This document shows positions 53,396 to 61,812 of a stretch of 64,000 bases of DNA, in pieces. Origin of the DNA: Devosia aquimaris (lineage in GTDB: Bacteria; Pseudomonadota; Alphaproteobacteria; Rhizobiales; Devosiaceae); contig NZ_JAIEZN010000001.1 of assembly GCF_020169335.1 (NCBI RefSeq), positions 124,001 to 188,000 on the forward strand, in the 5' to 3' direction. Position 1 is the first letter of the stretch. Each line of letters starts with the position of its first letter. The notes beneath the pieces are model-generated. The model had not been told where the DNA came from. It was given only the letters and a program-made list of their open reading frames with translations, and made no database searches. A program made the position numbers and the translations under genes.

Positions 53396-54106
53396 ATGCG
53401 TAATGGATTGACCGGGCAGAATGCTGCTCTTCGGGCGGCCTCCCGGGCCGGTTTGGCCTCGCTTGGTCTCGTGCTGGCCCTGGCGCTGGGCGCCTGCACC
53501 ACGGTGGAGGGCACCAATGCCCTGACCGACCCCGGCACCTTCGAGCGCGAGGTGATGAACACCACTGCGCGCGGCGTCGGCCTGATCCCCGGCGAAGAGC
53601 CCAAGCCCGAACTCACCCAGGCGCGCGCGCCGCTTGCCCTGCCCAAGGCCGGCCAGGCGCTGCCGGCGCCGACCACCGAGGTCGCGGCGGCCCAGCTGCC
53701 CAAGGACAGCGACAATGTCCAGATCGACACCAGCAATCTGACCGAGGCCGACCTTGCCCGCCTGCGCAACGCCAAGGTGGTGGACCTGCGCTCGATCTCG
53801 GGCCGCCCGCTGACCGAATCCGAAACCAATATGCTGATGGCGCGCCTGCGCAACGCCAATGCCGATGTGCGGGTCAAGACCGGGGATCGCCCGCTCTACC
53901 TGCCGCCGGACGAATATTTCACCCGCGTCGGCGATGCCGACCTGGTTTGCGCTGCGCCCAATGGTGCCCTGGTGTCGATCCGCGATCCCCAGTGCCCCGA
54001 GGATGTGCGCAAGGCGCTGGCGCGCCAGGCCAATTCCGTCAGCGGCTCGGCGATGAGCAATGGCATGTCGCTGACCAAGGCCGAGACGACCAACAGCGGC
54101 AACTGA
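53396..54106 (+). CDS. Predicted lipoprotein of unknown function
   Basis: A 236-residue lipoprotein: N-terminal basic region, hydrophobic LASLGLVLALALGAC with the lipobox LGAC (cysteine near residue 34). The mature part is mostly hydrophilic with a proline/alanine linker, then SNLTEADLARLRNAKVVDLRS and YLPPDEYFTRVGDADLVCAAP. I do not recognise a fold. It directly follows lspA on the same strand. The ATG was chosen at the start of the signal; a TTGACA 70 bases upstream may belong to a promoter. Confidence 0.85.
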   Translation: MRNGLTGQNAALRAASRAGLASLGLVLALALGACTTVEGTNALTDPGTFEREVMNTTARGVGLIPGEEPKPELTQARAPLALPKAGQALPAPTTEVAAAQLPKDSDNVQIDTSNLTEADLARLRNAKVVDLRSISGRPLTESETNMLMARLRNANADVRVKTGDRPLYLPPDEYFTRVGDADLVCAAPNGALVSIRDPQCPEDVRKALARQANSVSGSAMSNGMSLTKAETTNSGN

Positions 54107-54208
54107 TCTCCGATCGGTTCCTCAAACCTTCAAGCGGCCGGATGATCCGGCCGCTTTCTCCTTTCTGCGCCGCCCACATGGGTCCCGCATGACATCAAGG
54201 CACGCCAA

Positions 54209-56098
54209 ATGCGCGAACTGAACGACGCCTCCCCCGCCAAACCCGACACCGGCGACCGTCTCGCCAAGGTCATCGCCCGCTCCGGGCTCTGCTCCCGGCG
54301 CGACGCCGAAGTGTGGATCACCGCCGGCCGCGTGGTGGTCAATGGCAAGAAGGTGCTGACCCCGGCCTTCAACGTCACCGATCGCGACAAGATCATGGTC
54401 GATGGCGTGCCGCTGGCCGCCCGCCAGGGCACCCGCGTGTGGCTCTACCACAAGCCCGCCGGCCTGGTGGTCACCGAGAAGGACCCCGAGGGGCGCCCGA
54501 CCATTTTCGAGCATCTCGAAACCCATGGCCTGCCGCGCGTGGTGACGGTTGGCCGGCTCGACATCAATACCGAAGGCCTGCTGCTGCTGACCAATGACGG
54601 CGGCCTCAAGCGCGTGCTCGAACTGCCCGCCACCGGCTGGCTGCGCCGCTATCGCGTGCGCGCCCATGGCACGGTGACCCAGGCGGCGCTCGACAAGCTC
54701 AAGGACGGCATCGAGATCGACGGCATCAAATATGGTTCCATCGAAGCCACGCTCGAGCGCGAGCAGGGCGCCAATGTCTGGCTGGTGCTGGCGCTGCGCG
54801 AAGGCAAGAACCGCGAGGTCAAGAACGTGCTGGGCGCGCTGGGCCTGGAGGTCAACCGCCTGATCCGCGTCAGCTATGGCCCGTTCCAGCTCGGCGATAT
54901 TCCGGTGGGCGGCATCGAGACCATCAAGGCCAAGATGCTGCGTGACCAGCTCGGCAAGAAGCTGGCCGACGCCGCCGATGTCGATTTCGACAGCGAAATG
55001 CCCGAGGCCAATGCGCTCGAAGGCAAGCCGACGCGCGACCGCCTGACCGGCCGCGGCACCAATACCGTCGAGATCGCCCGCCAGCGCTTCCGCTTCACCG
55101 ATGGCGCCGAGCAGACCGAGGAAGAGCGCCGCGCCGAGCGCCCGCGCCAGGATCGTCCTGGCCGTTTCGACAGCCGCAAGCCGATGGGCAAGCGCGTTGA
55201 TCCGCGGGACGAAGAGGATGCGCCGCCGCCGCGCCACATCCATTTCGACGAGGACGGTCGCGCGCCCGAGCAGTTCGTCAAGAAGAACCTGGGCAAGGGC
55301 CCGGCCTGGCGCGACCCGGACGACCAGCCGGCCAGCAGCTATGGCAAGAAGGCGCCGCGCCCCGCCGCCGGGGGCAAGAAGCCTTACGGCGACAAGAAAC
55401 CCTATGGGGACAAGAAGCCCTATGGCGATCGTCCGGCCTTTGGCGACAAGCCGCGCGGCCCGCGCCGCGAGGATGGTGATCGTCCGGCCCGCAGCTTCGC
55501 CGACCGCCCCGGTGCGGGTCGCCCGGCTGGTGCACGTCCCTTTGCCGAGCGCAGCGAACGCCCGTCGCGGGGCTTTGAGCCGCGCACGCGGCCCGAGGGC
55601 GGTGCCCGTCCGCCGCGTGACCGCGAATTCACCGGCACGCCGCGCGGTCCGCGCCGTGGCGATGCCCCGGCGGGGGATCGTCCCGCCCGCAGCTTCGAGC
55701 CGCGCACGCGTCCCGAGAGCGAACGCAGCGCTGGCGCAGCCTTCAAGGGCGAAGCCAAGCGCCCGGGCCGCAACTTTGCCGACAAGCCGCGCGGCGACCG
55801 TCCGGCCTATTCGGATCGCCCGGCCCGTCCGGACCGCGCCGACCGCCCCGGTCGTGACCATCTGGGCTCGGAAGCCAAGACCTATGGCAAGCCGCGCACC
55901 CGCGCCGATGGCAAGCCCATGCCCAAGCGCGATGGCGCCGCGCCCCAGCGCGGGCCCAAGCCGGGTGGCTATGGCAAGCCCGGTGGCCGCCCGGCTGCCG
56001 GCGGTCGTCCCGGTGGGGCAGGGCGCCCTTCGGGTGGTGGTCGTCCGTCCGGTGGCGCCGGTCGCCCGGGCGCGGGTCCGCGTCGGCCCAAGGCCTGA
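54209..56098 (+). CDS. rluB: 23S rRNA pseudouridine synthase RluB-type with long Arg/Gly/Pro-rich C-terminal tail
   Basis: The first 250 residues form a standard RluB/RsuA enzyme: S4 RNA-binding domain (LAKVIARSGLCSRRDAE), the catalytic aspartate in GRLDINTEGLLLLTNDG near residue 113, and LREGKNREVKNVLGALGL near 198. It should modify 23S rRNA in helix 80. The remaining roughly 380 residues are a disordered basic tail rich in Arg, Pro, Gly, Asp and Lys. It contains repeats such as PYGDKK, RPARSF, FEPRTRPE and RPSGG. RluB in other bacteria is about 250-300 residues; alphaproteobacterial forms often have extensions, but this one is long. Confidence 0.92.
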   Translation: MRELNDASPAKPDTGDRLAKVIARSGLCSRRDAEVWITAGRVVVNGKKVLTPAFNVTDRDKIMVDGVPLAARQGTRVWLYHKPAGLVVTEKDPEGRPTIFEHLETHGLPRVVTVGRLDINTEGLLLLTNDGGLKRVLELPATGWLRRYRVRAHGTVTQAALDKLKDGIEIDGIKYGSIEATLEREQGANVWLVLALREGKNREVKNVLGALGLEVNRLIRVSYGPFQLGDIPVGGIETIKAKMLRDQLGKKLADAADVDFDSEMPEANALEGKPTRDRLTGRGTNTVEIARQRFRFTDGAEQTEEERRAERPRQDRPGRFDSRKPMGKRVDPRDEEDAPPPRHIHFDEDGRAPEQFVKKNLGKGPAWRDPDDQPASSYGKKAPRPAAGGKKPYGDKKPYGDKKPYGDRPAFGDKPRGPRREDGDRPARSFADRPGAGRPAGARPFAERSERPSRGFEPRTRPEGGARPPRDREFTGTPRGPRRGDAPAGDRPARSFEPRTRPESERSAGAAFKGEAKRPGRNFADKPRGDRPAYSDRPARPDRADRPGRDHLGSEAKTYGKPRTRADGKPMPKRDGAAPQRGPKPGGYGKPGGRPAAGGRPGGAGRPSGGGRPSGGAGRPGAGPRRPKA

Positions 56099-56108
56099 GT
56101 TCTCAACA

Positions 56109-56191
56109 GACCTCATCCTGAGCCTGTCGAAGGACGAGGTCGTGGCACCATTGCGTCACGCCCTCGTGGTTCGACAAGCTCACCATGAGGG
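56109..56191. repeat. Pair of palindromic repeats (CCTCA-TGAGC-TCGAA-CGAGG type)
   Basis: Two related palindromes in opposite orientation: 56109-56141 (arms GACCTCATCCT and AGGACGAGGTC) and 56161-56191 (arms CCCTCGTGGT and ACCATGAGGG). They share the loop words GAGC and TCGA. The same family forms the terminator at 12091-12125. They occupy the gap between rluB and rsmD. Confidence 0.75.
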
Positions 56192-56210
56192 CTACTGAAA
56201 GGTTCCCCCC

Positions 56211-56777
56211 ATGCGTATCGTGGCCGGCAAGTTCCGCGGCAAGCAGCTGATCTCCCCCTCGGACGATTCCATTCGCCCGACGGCGGATCGCGTGCGGGAA
56301 TCCATGTTCAACATCCTGGCCTCGCGGCTGGGGCCGGTGTTCGACGGGCTGCGGGTGCTCGATCTCTTCGCCGGTACGGGCGCACTGGGCTTTGAGGCCC
56401 TGTCGCGCGGCGCCGCACACGCCACGTTCGTTGACATTGGCGCCGAGGCGCGCGGGCTGGTGCGCGATCACATCGAGGCCTTTGGCGTCGGCGGCATCAC
56501 CAAGCTGCTGCGCCGCGACGCCACCGAGCTGGGCGTGCCTGGCACCTTCGGCAAGTTCGACCTGGTGTTCCTTGATCCGCCCTATGGCCAGGGCCTGGGT
56601 GAAAAGGCGCTGGCGGGCCTGCTGGCCAATGGCTGGCTGGCCGATGATGCGGTCATCGTGTTCGAGGAAAGCGTTGAGGCCGAAGTGGCCATCCCCGAGG
56701 GTTTTGTGCTGGATGATCGCCGCGAGTATGGGGCTGCAGCGGTGCATTTCCTGAGCCTGGCTGAGGCGCAGGCCTAG
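56211..56777 (+). CDS. rsmD: 16S rRNA (guanine-966-N2) methyltransferase
   Basis: This 188-residue SAM-dependent enzyme methylates 16S rRNA G966 during 30S assembly. It starts MRIVAGKFRGKQLISP, has RPTADRVRESMFNIL near residue 24, the SAM motif LDLFAGTGALGFEALSRG near 52, and the catalytic DPPY (FLDPPYG) near 124. Length is standard. It ends opposite the zur operon, with a repeat-filled gap between. Confidence 0.95.
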   Translation: MRIVAGKFRGKQLISPSDDSIRPTADRVRESMFNILASRLGPVFDGLRVLDLFAGTGALGFEALSRGAAHATFVDIGAEARGLVRDHIEAFGVGGITKLLRRDATELGVPGTFGKFDLVFLDPPYGQGLGEKALAGLLANGWLADDAVIVFEESVEAEVAIPEGFVLDDRREYGAAAVHFLSLAEAQA

Positions 56778-57140
56778 ATCGATGCAAATCCAGATTGACG
56801 TGGTTCGATCGCCCCTTCGCCACTCGGGTAGGGCAGGGGCGGGTGGCTCTGTGGACCACTGATGGACCCCCTCCCTCGGTCCCTCCCCTCAAGGGGGAGG
56901 GAGGCACAGGAGCCGAGAGCGTCCTTGACGGAGGAGGCGATAGTCTCGTGTCAGGCGCATTCTGACGCGGGCCAGTTTCCTCGCGCCGAGAGGCTGAACC
57001 CCTCACCCGCCGCTATGCGGCGACCTCTCCCCTCAGGGGAGAGGTGGGGTTCTGTGGGTCACTGAAGGACCCCCTCCCTCGGTCCCTCCCCTCAAGGGGG
57101 AGGGAGGCACAGGAGCCGAGAATCCAGGTTGTCTTGCTGC
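56778..57140. repeat. Convergent intergenic region filled with GC-rich repeats
   Basis: No gene is seen in these 363 bases. A 71-base unit occurs twice in direct orientation (56848-56918 and 57051-57121, offset 203), with 55 consecutive identical bases (56864-56918 and 57067-57121). Each carries a CCCTCCC/GGGAGGG-type hairpin. Between them, 57023-57045 is a perfect 10-base-arm palindrome (ACCTCTCCCC, TCA, GGGGAGAGGT), preceded by a GCCGC/GCGGC hairpin. A related unit lies between ileS and lspA. Confidence 0.85.
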
Positions 57141-57575
57141 TTAGCTGGCGGCGCAGCTGCCGCAGGTGCCGCGGATTTCCATGGTGGTGCGTTCGACGGT
57201 AAAACCCTGCCCCTCTGACCAGGCGCCGAGGCGGTCTTCGATGATGGTATCGGCGAATTCGTCGACCTTGCCGCAGGTGCTGCAGATGGCAAAGGCGATC
57301 AGCCCGGTGCGGTGGCAATGCTCGTCGGCACAGGCGACAAAGGCATTGAGCGATTCAAGGCGATGGGCGAGGCCGCGCTCGACCAGTTTTTCCAGCGCGC
57401 GATAGACTTGCAGTGGTGCCCGCAAGCCTTCGGCGCGCAGCTGGTCGAGTAGTTGATAGGCCGACAGCGGCGTATCCGCATGCGCCAGCGCGCCCAGCAC
57501 CAATGCCTGGTTGCGCGTCAGATCCGCAGCCCAGACGTGATCATGGCCGGCGTGGTCGTCATGCGAATGCGCCAT
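57141..57575 (-). CDS. zur: Zinc uptake regulator, Fur family
   Basis: This 144-residue Fur-type repressor shuts off zinc import when zinc is plentiful. The N-terminus is histidine-rich (HSHDDHAGHDH). The winged helix reads NQALVLGALAHADTPLSAYQLLDQL and QVYRALEKLVERGLAHRL. Structural zinc ligands are in CSTCGK and the C-terminal CGSC; regulatory-site candidates are in CADEHCHRTG. AGGAG precedes the ATG. It starts 13 bases after the znuA stop and closes the znu operon, giving feedback control through the two Zur-like boxes upstream. Confidence 0.93.
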   Translation of the reverse strand: MAHSHDDHAGHDHVWAADLTRNQALVLGALAHADTPLSAYQLLDQLRAEGLRAPLQVYRALEKLVERGLAHRLESLNAFVACADEHCHRTGLIAFAICSTCGKVDEFADTIIEDRLGAWSEGQGFTVERTTMEIRGTCGSCAAS

Positions 57576-57588
57576 TGCTGCGGTCTCC

Positions 57589-58581
57589 TTACTGTGCCGG
57601 CGTGCCGGCCATGGCCGGGACGAGCAGATCGACATTGTGCCGGAACATGTCCAGATAGGTCGAGGCCCCCTCATCGGGTGTGGACAGCGCATCGGCATAA
57701 AGTTCGCCGCCGATGGTGACGCCGGTCTCGCGGGCGATCTGCTCGACCAGCCGGCCATCGCTCATGTTCTCGATGAACAGCGCCTTGACCCCATCGGCAC
57801 GGATCTGCTCGATCAGCCTGCCGACATCGGCGGCCGAGGCCTCGCTGTCGGTGGAAATGCCCTCGGGCGCCAGGAACTGCACGCCATAGGCCTCGCCGAA
57901 ATAGCCGAAGGCGTCGTGCGTGGTGATGACCTTGCGCTGCGCCTGCGGCACGCTGTCGACGGCGGCCACGACCTCGGCGTCCAGTGCGCTGATCTCGGCC
58001 GAATAGGCCTTGGCATTGGCCTGGTAGGTGGCGCAGCCATCGGGATCGGCCTTACAGAGGCCGTCAGCAATGTTCTGCACATAGATCAGCCCGTTCTTCA
58101 GGCTCTGCCAGGCGTGCGGATCGGTGATCTCGCCGCTCTCTTCGGCATGGGCGTGGTCGTCATGCCCGGCCTCGGTCTCTGCGGCAGCATCATGGGCATG
58201 ATCCTCACCCTCGGCTTCGCCATGGCCATGCCCGTCATCGGCCATGGTGTGGGTGGCTATGCCGGCGCTGGCCACCACGACGGGGCCGGTGAAGCCGGTG
58301 GCTTCCACCAGGCGATCGAGCCAGCCCTCAAAGCCCAGGCCATTGATGAAAAACACCTGCGACTGGCTCAGCGCCTGCGCATCGGCCGGCTTGGGCTCGT
58401 AGACATGGGTATCGGCATTGGGACCGACGATCGTGGTGACCTCGACCCGGTCGCCGCCGACGTGGGAGACGATGTCGCCCAGGATGGAGAAGCTGGCGAC
58501 AGCCTTGATCTCGGCGGCACTGGCCGGCAGGGCCAGCACGGTGCCCATCAGGGCCGCAATCAGGAGCTTGGAACGGATCAT
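57589..58581 (-). CDS. znuA: Zinc ABC transporter, periplasmic binding protein
   Basis: ZnuA captures zinc in the periplasm for ZnuBC. The 330 residues begin with a signal peptide (residues 1-22, after PASA). The binding core has VTTIVGPNADTHVYEPKPAD with a zinc-ligand histidine near residue 58, ITDPHAWQSLKNG near 150 and ITTHDAFGYFGEAYG near 219. A long His/Asp/Glu-rich loop (HGHGEAEGEDHAHD and HDDHAHAEE, about residues 118-146) is typical of zinc-specific ZnuA. It follows znuB by about 50 bases. Confidence 0.95.
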   Translation of the reverse strand: MIRSKLLIAALMGTVLALPASAAEIKAVASFSILGDIVSHVGGDRVEVTTIVGPNADTHVYEPKPADAQALSQSQVFFINGLGFEGWLDRLVEATGFTGPVVVASAGIATHTMADDGHGHGEAEGEDHAHDAAAETEAGHDDHAHAEESGEITDPHAWQSLKNGLIYVQNIADGLCKADPDGCATYQANAKAYSAEISALDAEVVAAVDSVPQAQRKVITTHDAFGYFGEAYGVQFLAPEGISTDSEASAADVGRLIEQIRADGVKALFIENMSDGRLVEQIARETGVTIGGELYADALSTPDEGASTYLDMFRHNVDLLVPAMAGTPAQ

Positions 58582-58630
58582 GTCATAGGCCTTTCAACAG
58601 ATTTGGGCGAGGAGGCGCCCGGGTAGAACG

Positions 58631-59503
58631 TCAGGCGACGCGGTGTCGGCGTGGCCGCAGATTGCTGGAGACAAGCCCGCGACTGCCGAACAGCATGGAC
58701 AGCACATAGATCGCGCCGGCGACCAGGATGATGGCCGGGCCGGAGGCGACGCTGAGATGATAGGAGACCAGGAGCCCCAGATAGCTCGACACCACCGAGA
58801 TGGCGATGGCCAGCGCACACATGGCCTCAAGACTGCGGACCCAGAAGCGAGCCGCCGCCGCCGGCAGCATCATCAGGCCAACGGCCAGCAGCGTGCCCAG
58901 CGCCTGGAAGCCGCCGACGAGATTGATGACCACCAATGCGAGGAACAGCAGATGCACCGGCTGGCCGGCGCCGCTGACGCTGCGCAGGAAGGTGGGATCA
59001 AGGCATTCGGCCACCAGCGGCCGCCACAACAGGGCCAGGGCCACCAGGGAGACGGTGACAATGGCGCCGATCATGATCAGCGCATCATTGTTGAGCGCCA
59101 GCACCGTGCCGAACAGCACGTGCATCAGATCGACATTGGAGCCTTTCAGACTCACCAGCATGACGCCCAGCGCCAGGGAGATGAGATAGAAGGCGGCCAG
59201 CGAATTGTCTTCGCGCTGGATGGTGAAGCGGGAGACGAGGCCCGAGAGCACGGCGACCACAAGGCCCGCAGCAAAGCCGCCCAGCGTCATGGGCAGGATG
59301 GCGAGGCCCGAGACGAGGAACCCCGCAGCCGCGCCCGGAAGAATGGCGTGCGCCATGGCATCGCCGGTCAGGCTCATGCGGCGCAGCATGAGGAAGACGC
59401 CCACCGGCCCGGCGCTCAGCGACAGGATCACCGCGCCGGCGAGGGCGCGCGTCATGAAGCCGAACTGCATGAACGGCGCGAGGAAGAGATCATAGAGGTT
59501 CAT
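58631..59503 (-). CDS. znuB: Zinc ABC transporter, permease
   Basis: This 290-residue inner-membrane permease of the ABC-3 family forms the zinc channel. About eight helices are expected; the segment LRRMSLTGDAMAHAILPGAAAGFL near residues 41-64 is the family hallmark. Its ATG overlaps the znuC stop by one base (TGATG), so the two are coupled. Confidence 0.95.
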   Translation of the reverse strand: MNLYDLFLAPFMQFGFMTRALAGAVILSLSAGPVGVFLMLRRMSLTGDAMAHAILPGAAAGFLVSGLAILPMTLGGFAAGLVVAVLSGLVSRFTIQREDNSLAAFYLISLALGVMLVSLKGSNVDLMHVLFGTVLALNNDALIMIGAIVTVSLVALALLWRPLVAECLDPTFLRSVSGAGQPVHLLFLALVVINLVGGFQALGTLLAVGLMMLPAAAARFWVRSLEAMCALAIAISVVSSYLGLLVSYHLSVASGPAIILVAGAIYVLSMLFGSRGLVSSNLRPRRHRVA

Positions 59504-60291
59504 CAGTGTGCCCCTCCCGAGCCGGCGGGATGATGGTGGTGACCATGACTATGATCGCTGTCGTGGTCATGCCAGGGTGCCTGATCGTCCCAGGCCTCGA
59601 CCATCTGGCGGGCACGGCGCAGATTGTCGGCGGTGAGCGCGGTGGCGGTGGCGCCCCAGGCGATGGGTTCGCGTGCCAGCAACAGCGTCTGCGGGAAACT
59701 GGCCTGCACCAGCTCGGCATCATGCAGTACGGCGATCACCGTGCGGCCTTCGCCATGCCAATGGGTGATGAGATCGGTGAGATCGGCGACAGTGCGCTCG
59801 TCAATGGCGGCAAAGGGCTCGTCGAGCAGGATCACCGGGGCATCCTGCACCAGCACGCGGGCAAACAGGGCCCGCTGCAACTGGCCGCCCGAGAGCGTAT
59901 CGATGGTGCGGCGCTCAAAGCCGGAAAGGCCGACGCGGGCGAGCGCGGCCTCCATCTCCCTGTGGTCGACGCCGCGAATGGCCGAGAAGGCGCCGCGGCG
60001 CTTCCAGAAGCCCAGGGCCAAGAGATCTGCCACCACGGCGGGAAAGCTGCGGTCGATCTCGGCGATCTGGGGCAGATAGGCAATGTCGCGCTGACCGAAG
60101 CCATCCAGCACCACCTTGCCGCCCAGCGGCTTGAGCGCACCCATGATGCCCTTGAGCAGGGTCGACTTGCCCGAGCCATTGGGGCCCATCACCGCCGTCA
60201 GCGAGCCACGGGCAAAGCTGCCGTTGAGGTGGTGAACAGCTGGGTGGCCCTCATAGCCCAGCGTCAGATCGTCGATGACAATGGCGCTCAT
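59503..60291 (-). CDS. znuC: Zinc ABC transporter, ATP-binding protein
   Basis: This 262-residue ATPase drives zinc import. Walker A is GPNGSGKST near residue 36, followed by the Q-loop AYLPQIAEID, the signature LSGGQLQR and Walker B VILLDEP. The last 20 residues are histidine-rich (HDHDSDHSHGHHHH), a frequent zinc-protein trait. The ATG lies within the stop of a 50-residue ORF (ATGA overlap). The frame runs far upstream but only this start gives a normal ABC N-terminus (SAIVIDDLTLGYEG). Confidence 0.95.
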   Translation of the reverse strand: MSAIVIDDLTLGYEGHPAVHHLNGSFARGSLTAVMGPNGSGKSTLLKGIMGALKPLGGKVVLDGFGQRDIAYLPQIAEIDRSFPAVVADLLALGFWKRRGAFSAIRGVDHREMEAALARVGLSGFERRTIDTLSGGQLQRALFARVLVQDAPVILLDEPFAAIDERTVADLTDLITHWHGEGRTVIAVLHDAELVQASFPQTLLLAREPIAWGATATALTADNLRRARQMVEAWDDQAPWHDHDSDHSHGHHHHPAGSGGAH

Positions 60292-60440
60292 GCCTGCACC
60301 AGCACAATGAGCACGAGCCACACCAGCGCCAGAACCGGTGCGATCAGCAAGAGCCGCGACCAGGCGCTGGCCTGGGCCAGGTCGGTGCGGCTGACGCGAA
60401 AGGCTTGCTGTGGGCGGGGCGGCGTGCGCGGTTCGAGCAT
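60288..60440 (-). CDS. 50-residue single-helix membrane peptide leading the znu operon
   Basis: A 51-codon frame: proline- and arginine-rich N-terminus (LEPRTPPRPQQAFRVSR), then a hydrophobic helix of about 20 residues (LLLIAPVLALVWLVLIVLVQ). Its stop overlaps the znuC start as ATGA, strong evidence for translation in the operon. AGGA lies about 11 bases upstream of the ATG, a weak but possible ribosome-binding site. I do not recognise the family. It could be a small accessory of ZnuBC or simply a leader peptide that couples translation. Confidence 0.6.
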   Translation of the reverse strand: MLEPRTPPRPQQAFRVSRTDLAQASAWSRLLLIAPVLALVWLVLIVLVQA

Positions 60441-60484
60441 AGGGGGTGCGGTCCTGCTGGAGGTCGGCCGGATTGGGGAGGCGC

Positions 60485-60513
60485 ATGTAACGTAATAACG
60501 TTTTGGCTGTCAA
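60485..60513 (-). promoter_or_regulatory. znu operon promoter with Zur-box-like palindrome
   Basis: On the minus strand TTGACA (60508-60513), 17 bases, then TTACAT. Between and overlapping the -10 lies the inverted repeat AACGT-AATA-ACGTT (60489-60502), a Zur-box-like sequence. Repressor bound there would block the promoter. The predicted leader before the small ORF is about 38 bases. Confidence 0.65.
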
Positions 60514-60537
60514 CGCAGAGCTCGACCGTTCAGTGGC

Positions 60538-60566
60538 TTGCAATGCGATATGTAATAACATAACAA
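60538..60566 (+). promoter_or_regulatory. Promoter of the COG0523 GTPase gene with Zur-box-like palindrome
   Basis: TTGCAA, a 17-base spacer and a weak -10 (TAACAA). The inverted repeat TATGT-AATA-ACATA at 60549-60562 lies in the spacer and reaches the -10. It shares GTAATAAC with the site on the znu side and matches the general Zur pattern of alternating GTTAT/ATAAC blocks. Confidence 0.55.
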
Positions 60567-60602
60567 ATCGCGCATTGTCCACCTGCCGATTGCGAACCCG
60601 CC

Positions 60603-61811
60603 ATGACTGCCGCAAACACCGCCAAACCCAAGCTCCCCGTGACCGTGCTCTCCGGCTTTCTGGGCGCTGGCAAGACCACGCTGCTCAACCACATCCTGAA
60701 CAATCGCGAGGGGCTCAAGGTCGCCGTGATCGTCAACGACATGAGCGAGGTCAATATCGACGCCGCACTGGTGCGCGATGGCGGCGCCAATCTCAGCCGC
60801 ACCGAGGAAACTCTGGTGGAGATGAGCAATGGCTGCATCTGCTGCACGCTGCGCGACGATCTGCTGGCCGAGGTGACGCGCCTGGCCGGGGAGGGGCGGT
60901 TCGACTATCTGCTGATTGAATCGAGCGGCATTTCCGAGCCGCTGCCGGTGGCCACGACCTTCGACTTCCGCGACGAGCGCGGCGTCTCGCTCTCCGACAT
61001 CACACGGCTCGACACTATGGTGACCGTGGTCGACTGCGCCAATCTGCTCAAGGACTATGCCTCGACCGATTTCCTGGCCGACCGCGGCCAGGTGGCCGGG
61101 GAGGGGGATGAGCGGGCGCTGGTGGACCTCTTGGTCGACCAGATCGAATTTGCTGATGTCATCGTGCTCAACAAGGTCTCGACGGCCAGCGGCGATGATC
61201 TCAGGGCCGCGCGCACGATCCTCAAGGCGCTCAACCCGGTTGCCAAGATCATCGAGACCGATTTCAGCCAGGTCGATCTCGGCGATGTGCTCGATACGGG
61301 CCTGTTCAGCCTCGAGGCGGCCGAGGCCAATCCGCTGTGGTTCAAGGAGCTCAATGGCTTCAAGGACCATGTGCCCGAGACGCTCGAATATGGCGTGCGC
61401 AGCTTTGTCTATCGCGCGCGGCGGCCGTTCAACCCGCTGCTGCTGCAGCGCTTCATCGAGACGTCACTGCCCGGCGTCATCCGCGCCAAGGGCTTTTTCT
61501 GGCTGGCGACGCGCCCGCATCATGTCGGGGAATTCAGCCTCGCCGGCGCGCTGGTGCGCACGCAGCGGCGCGGCATCTGGTGGGCATCGGTGCCGCGTCA
61601 GCGCTGGCCGGACAATGATGAGTGGCAGGCCAGCATGGAACCCTATCTCGACCGCACCTGGGGCGACCGGCGGCAGGAGATCGTCTTCATCGGCACCGGC
61701 CCCATGGACGAGACCGCGATCTACCGCGCGCTCGACGCGTGTCTGGTGCCGGCCAAGGGCTTCACGCCCGAGGCCTGGACCAGCCTGCCGGACCCGTTCC
61801 CGGCCTGGTGA
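60603..61811 (+). CDS. COG0523 (CobW-family) GTPase, probable zinc chaperone
   Basis: This 402-residue G3E GTPase is of the group that includes ZigA/YciC and ZNG1. The P-loop is GFLGAGKTT near residue 18; the metal-binding CICC motif ([12 protein letters not shown]) is near residue 77; [11 protein letters not shown] and the guanine-specificity segment VLNKVS follow. The C-terminal CobW_C domain begins about residue 265. Divergence from znu across two Zur-like boxes argues for zinc, not cobalt, as the metal. Members of this group are thought to load zinc into client enzymes during scarcity. Confidence 0.9.
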   Translation: MTAANTAKPKLPVTVLSGFLGAGKTTLLNHILNNREGLKVAVIVNDMSEVNIDAALVRDGGANLSRTEETLVEMSNGCICCTLRDDLLAEVTRLAGEGRFDYLLIESSGISEPLPVATTFDFRDERGVSLSDITRLDTMVTVVDCANLLKDYASTDFLADRGQVAGEGDERALVDLLVDQIEFADVIVLNKVSTASGDDLRAARTILKALNPVAKIIETDFSQVDLGDVLDTGLFSLEAAEANPLWFKELNGFKDHVPETLEYGVRSFVYRARRPFNPLLLQRFIETSLPGVIRAKGFFWLATRPHHVGEFSLAGALVRTQRRGIWWASVPRQRWPDNDEWQASMEPYLDRTWGDRRQEIVFIGTGPMDETAIYRALDACLVPAKGFTPEAWTSLPDPFPAW

Positions 61812-61812
61812 G

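Noticed and set aside
54122..56116. A 664-codon open frame antisense to rluB
   Set aside because: Low-complexity Ala/Arg/Gly translation with no domains; it is the complement of the repeat-rich tail.
56848..57121. CRISPR array, considered because of repeated units
   Set aside because: Only two copies of a palindromic unit with no regular unique spacers and no cas genes nearby.
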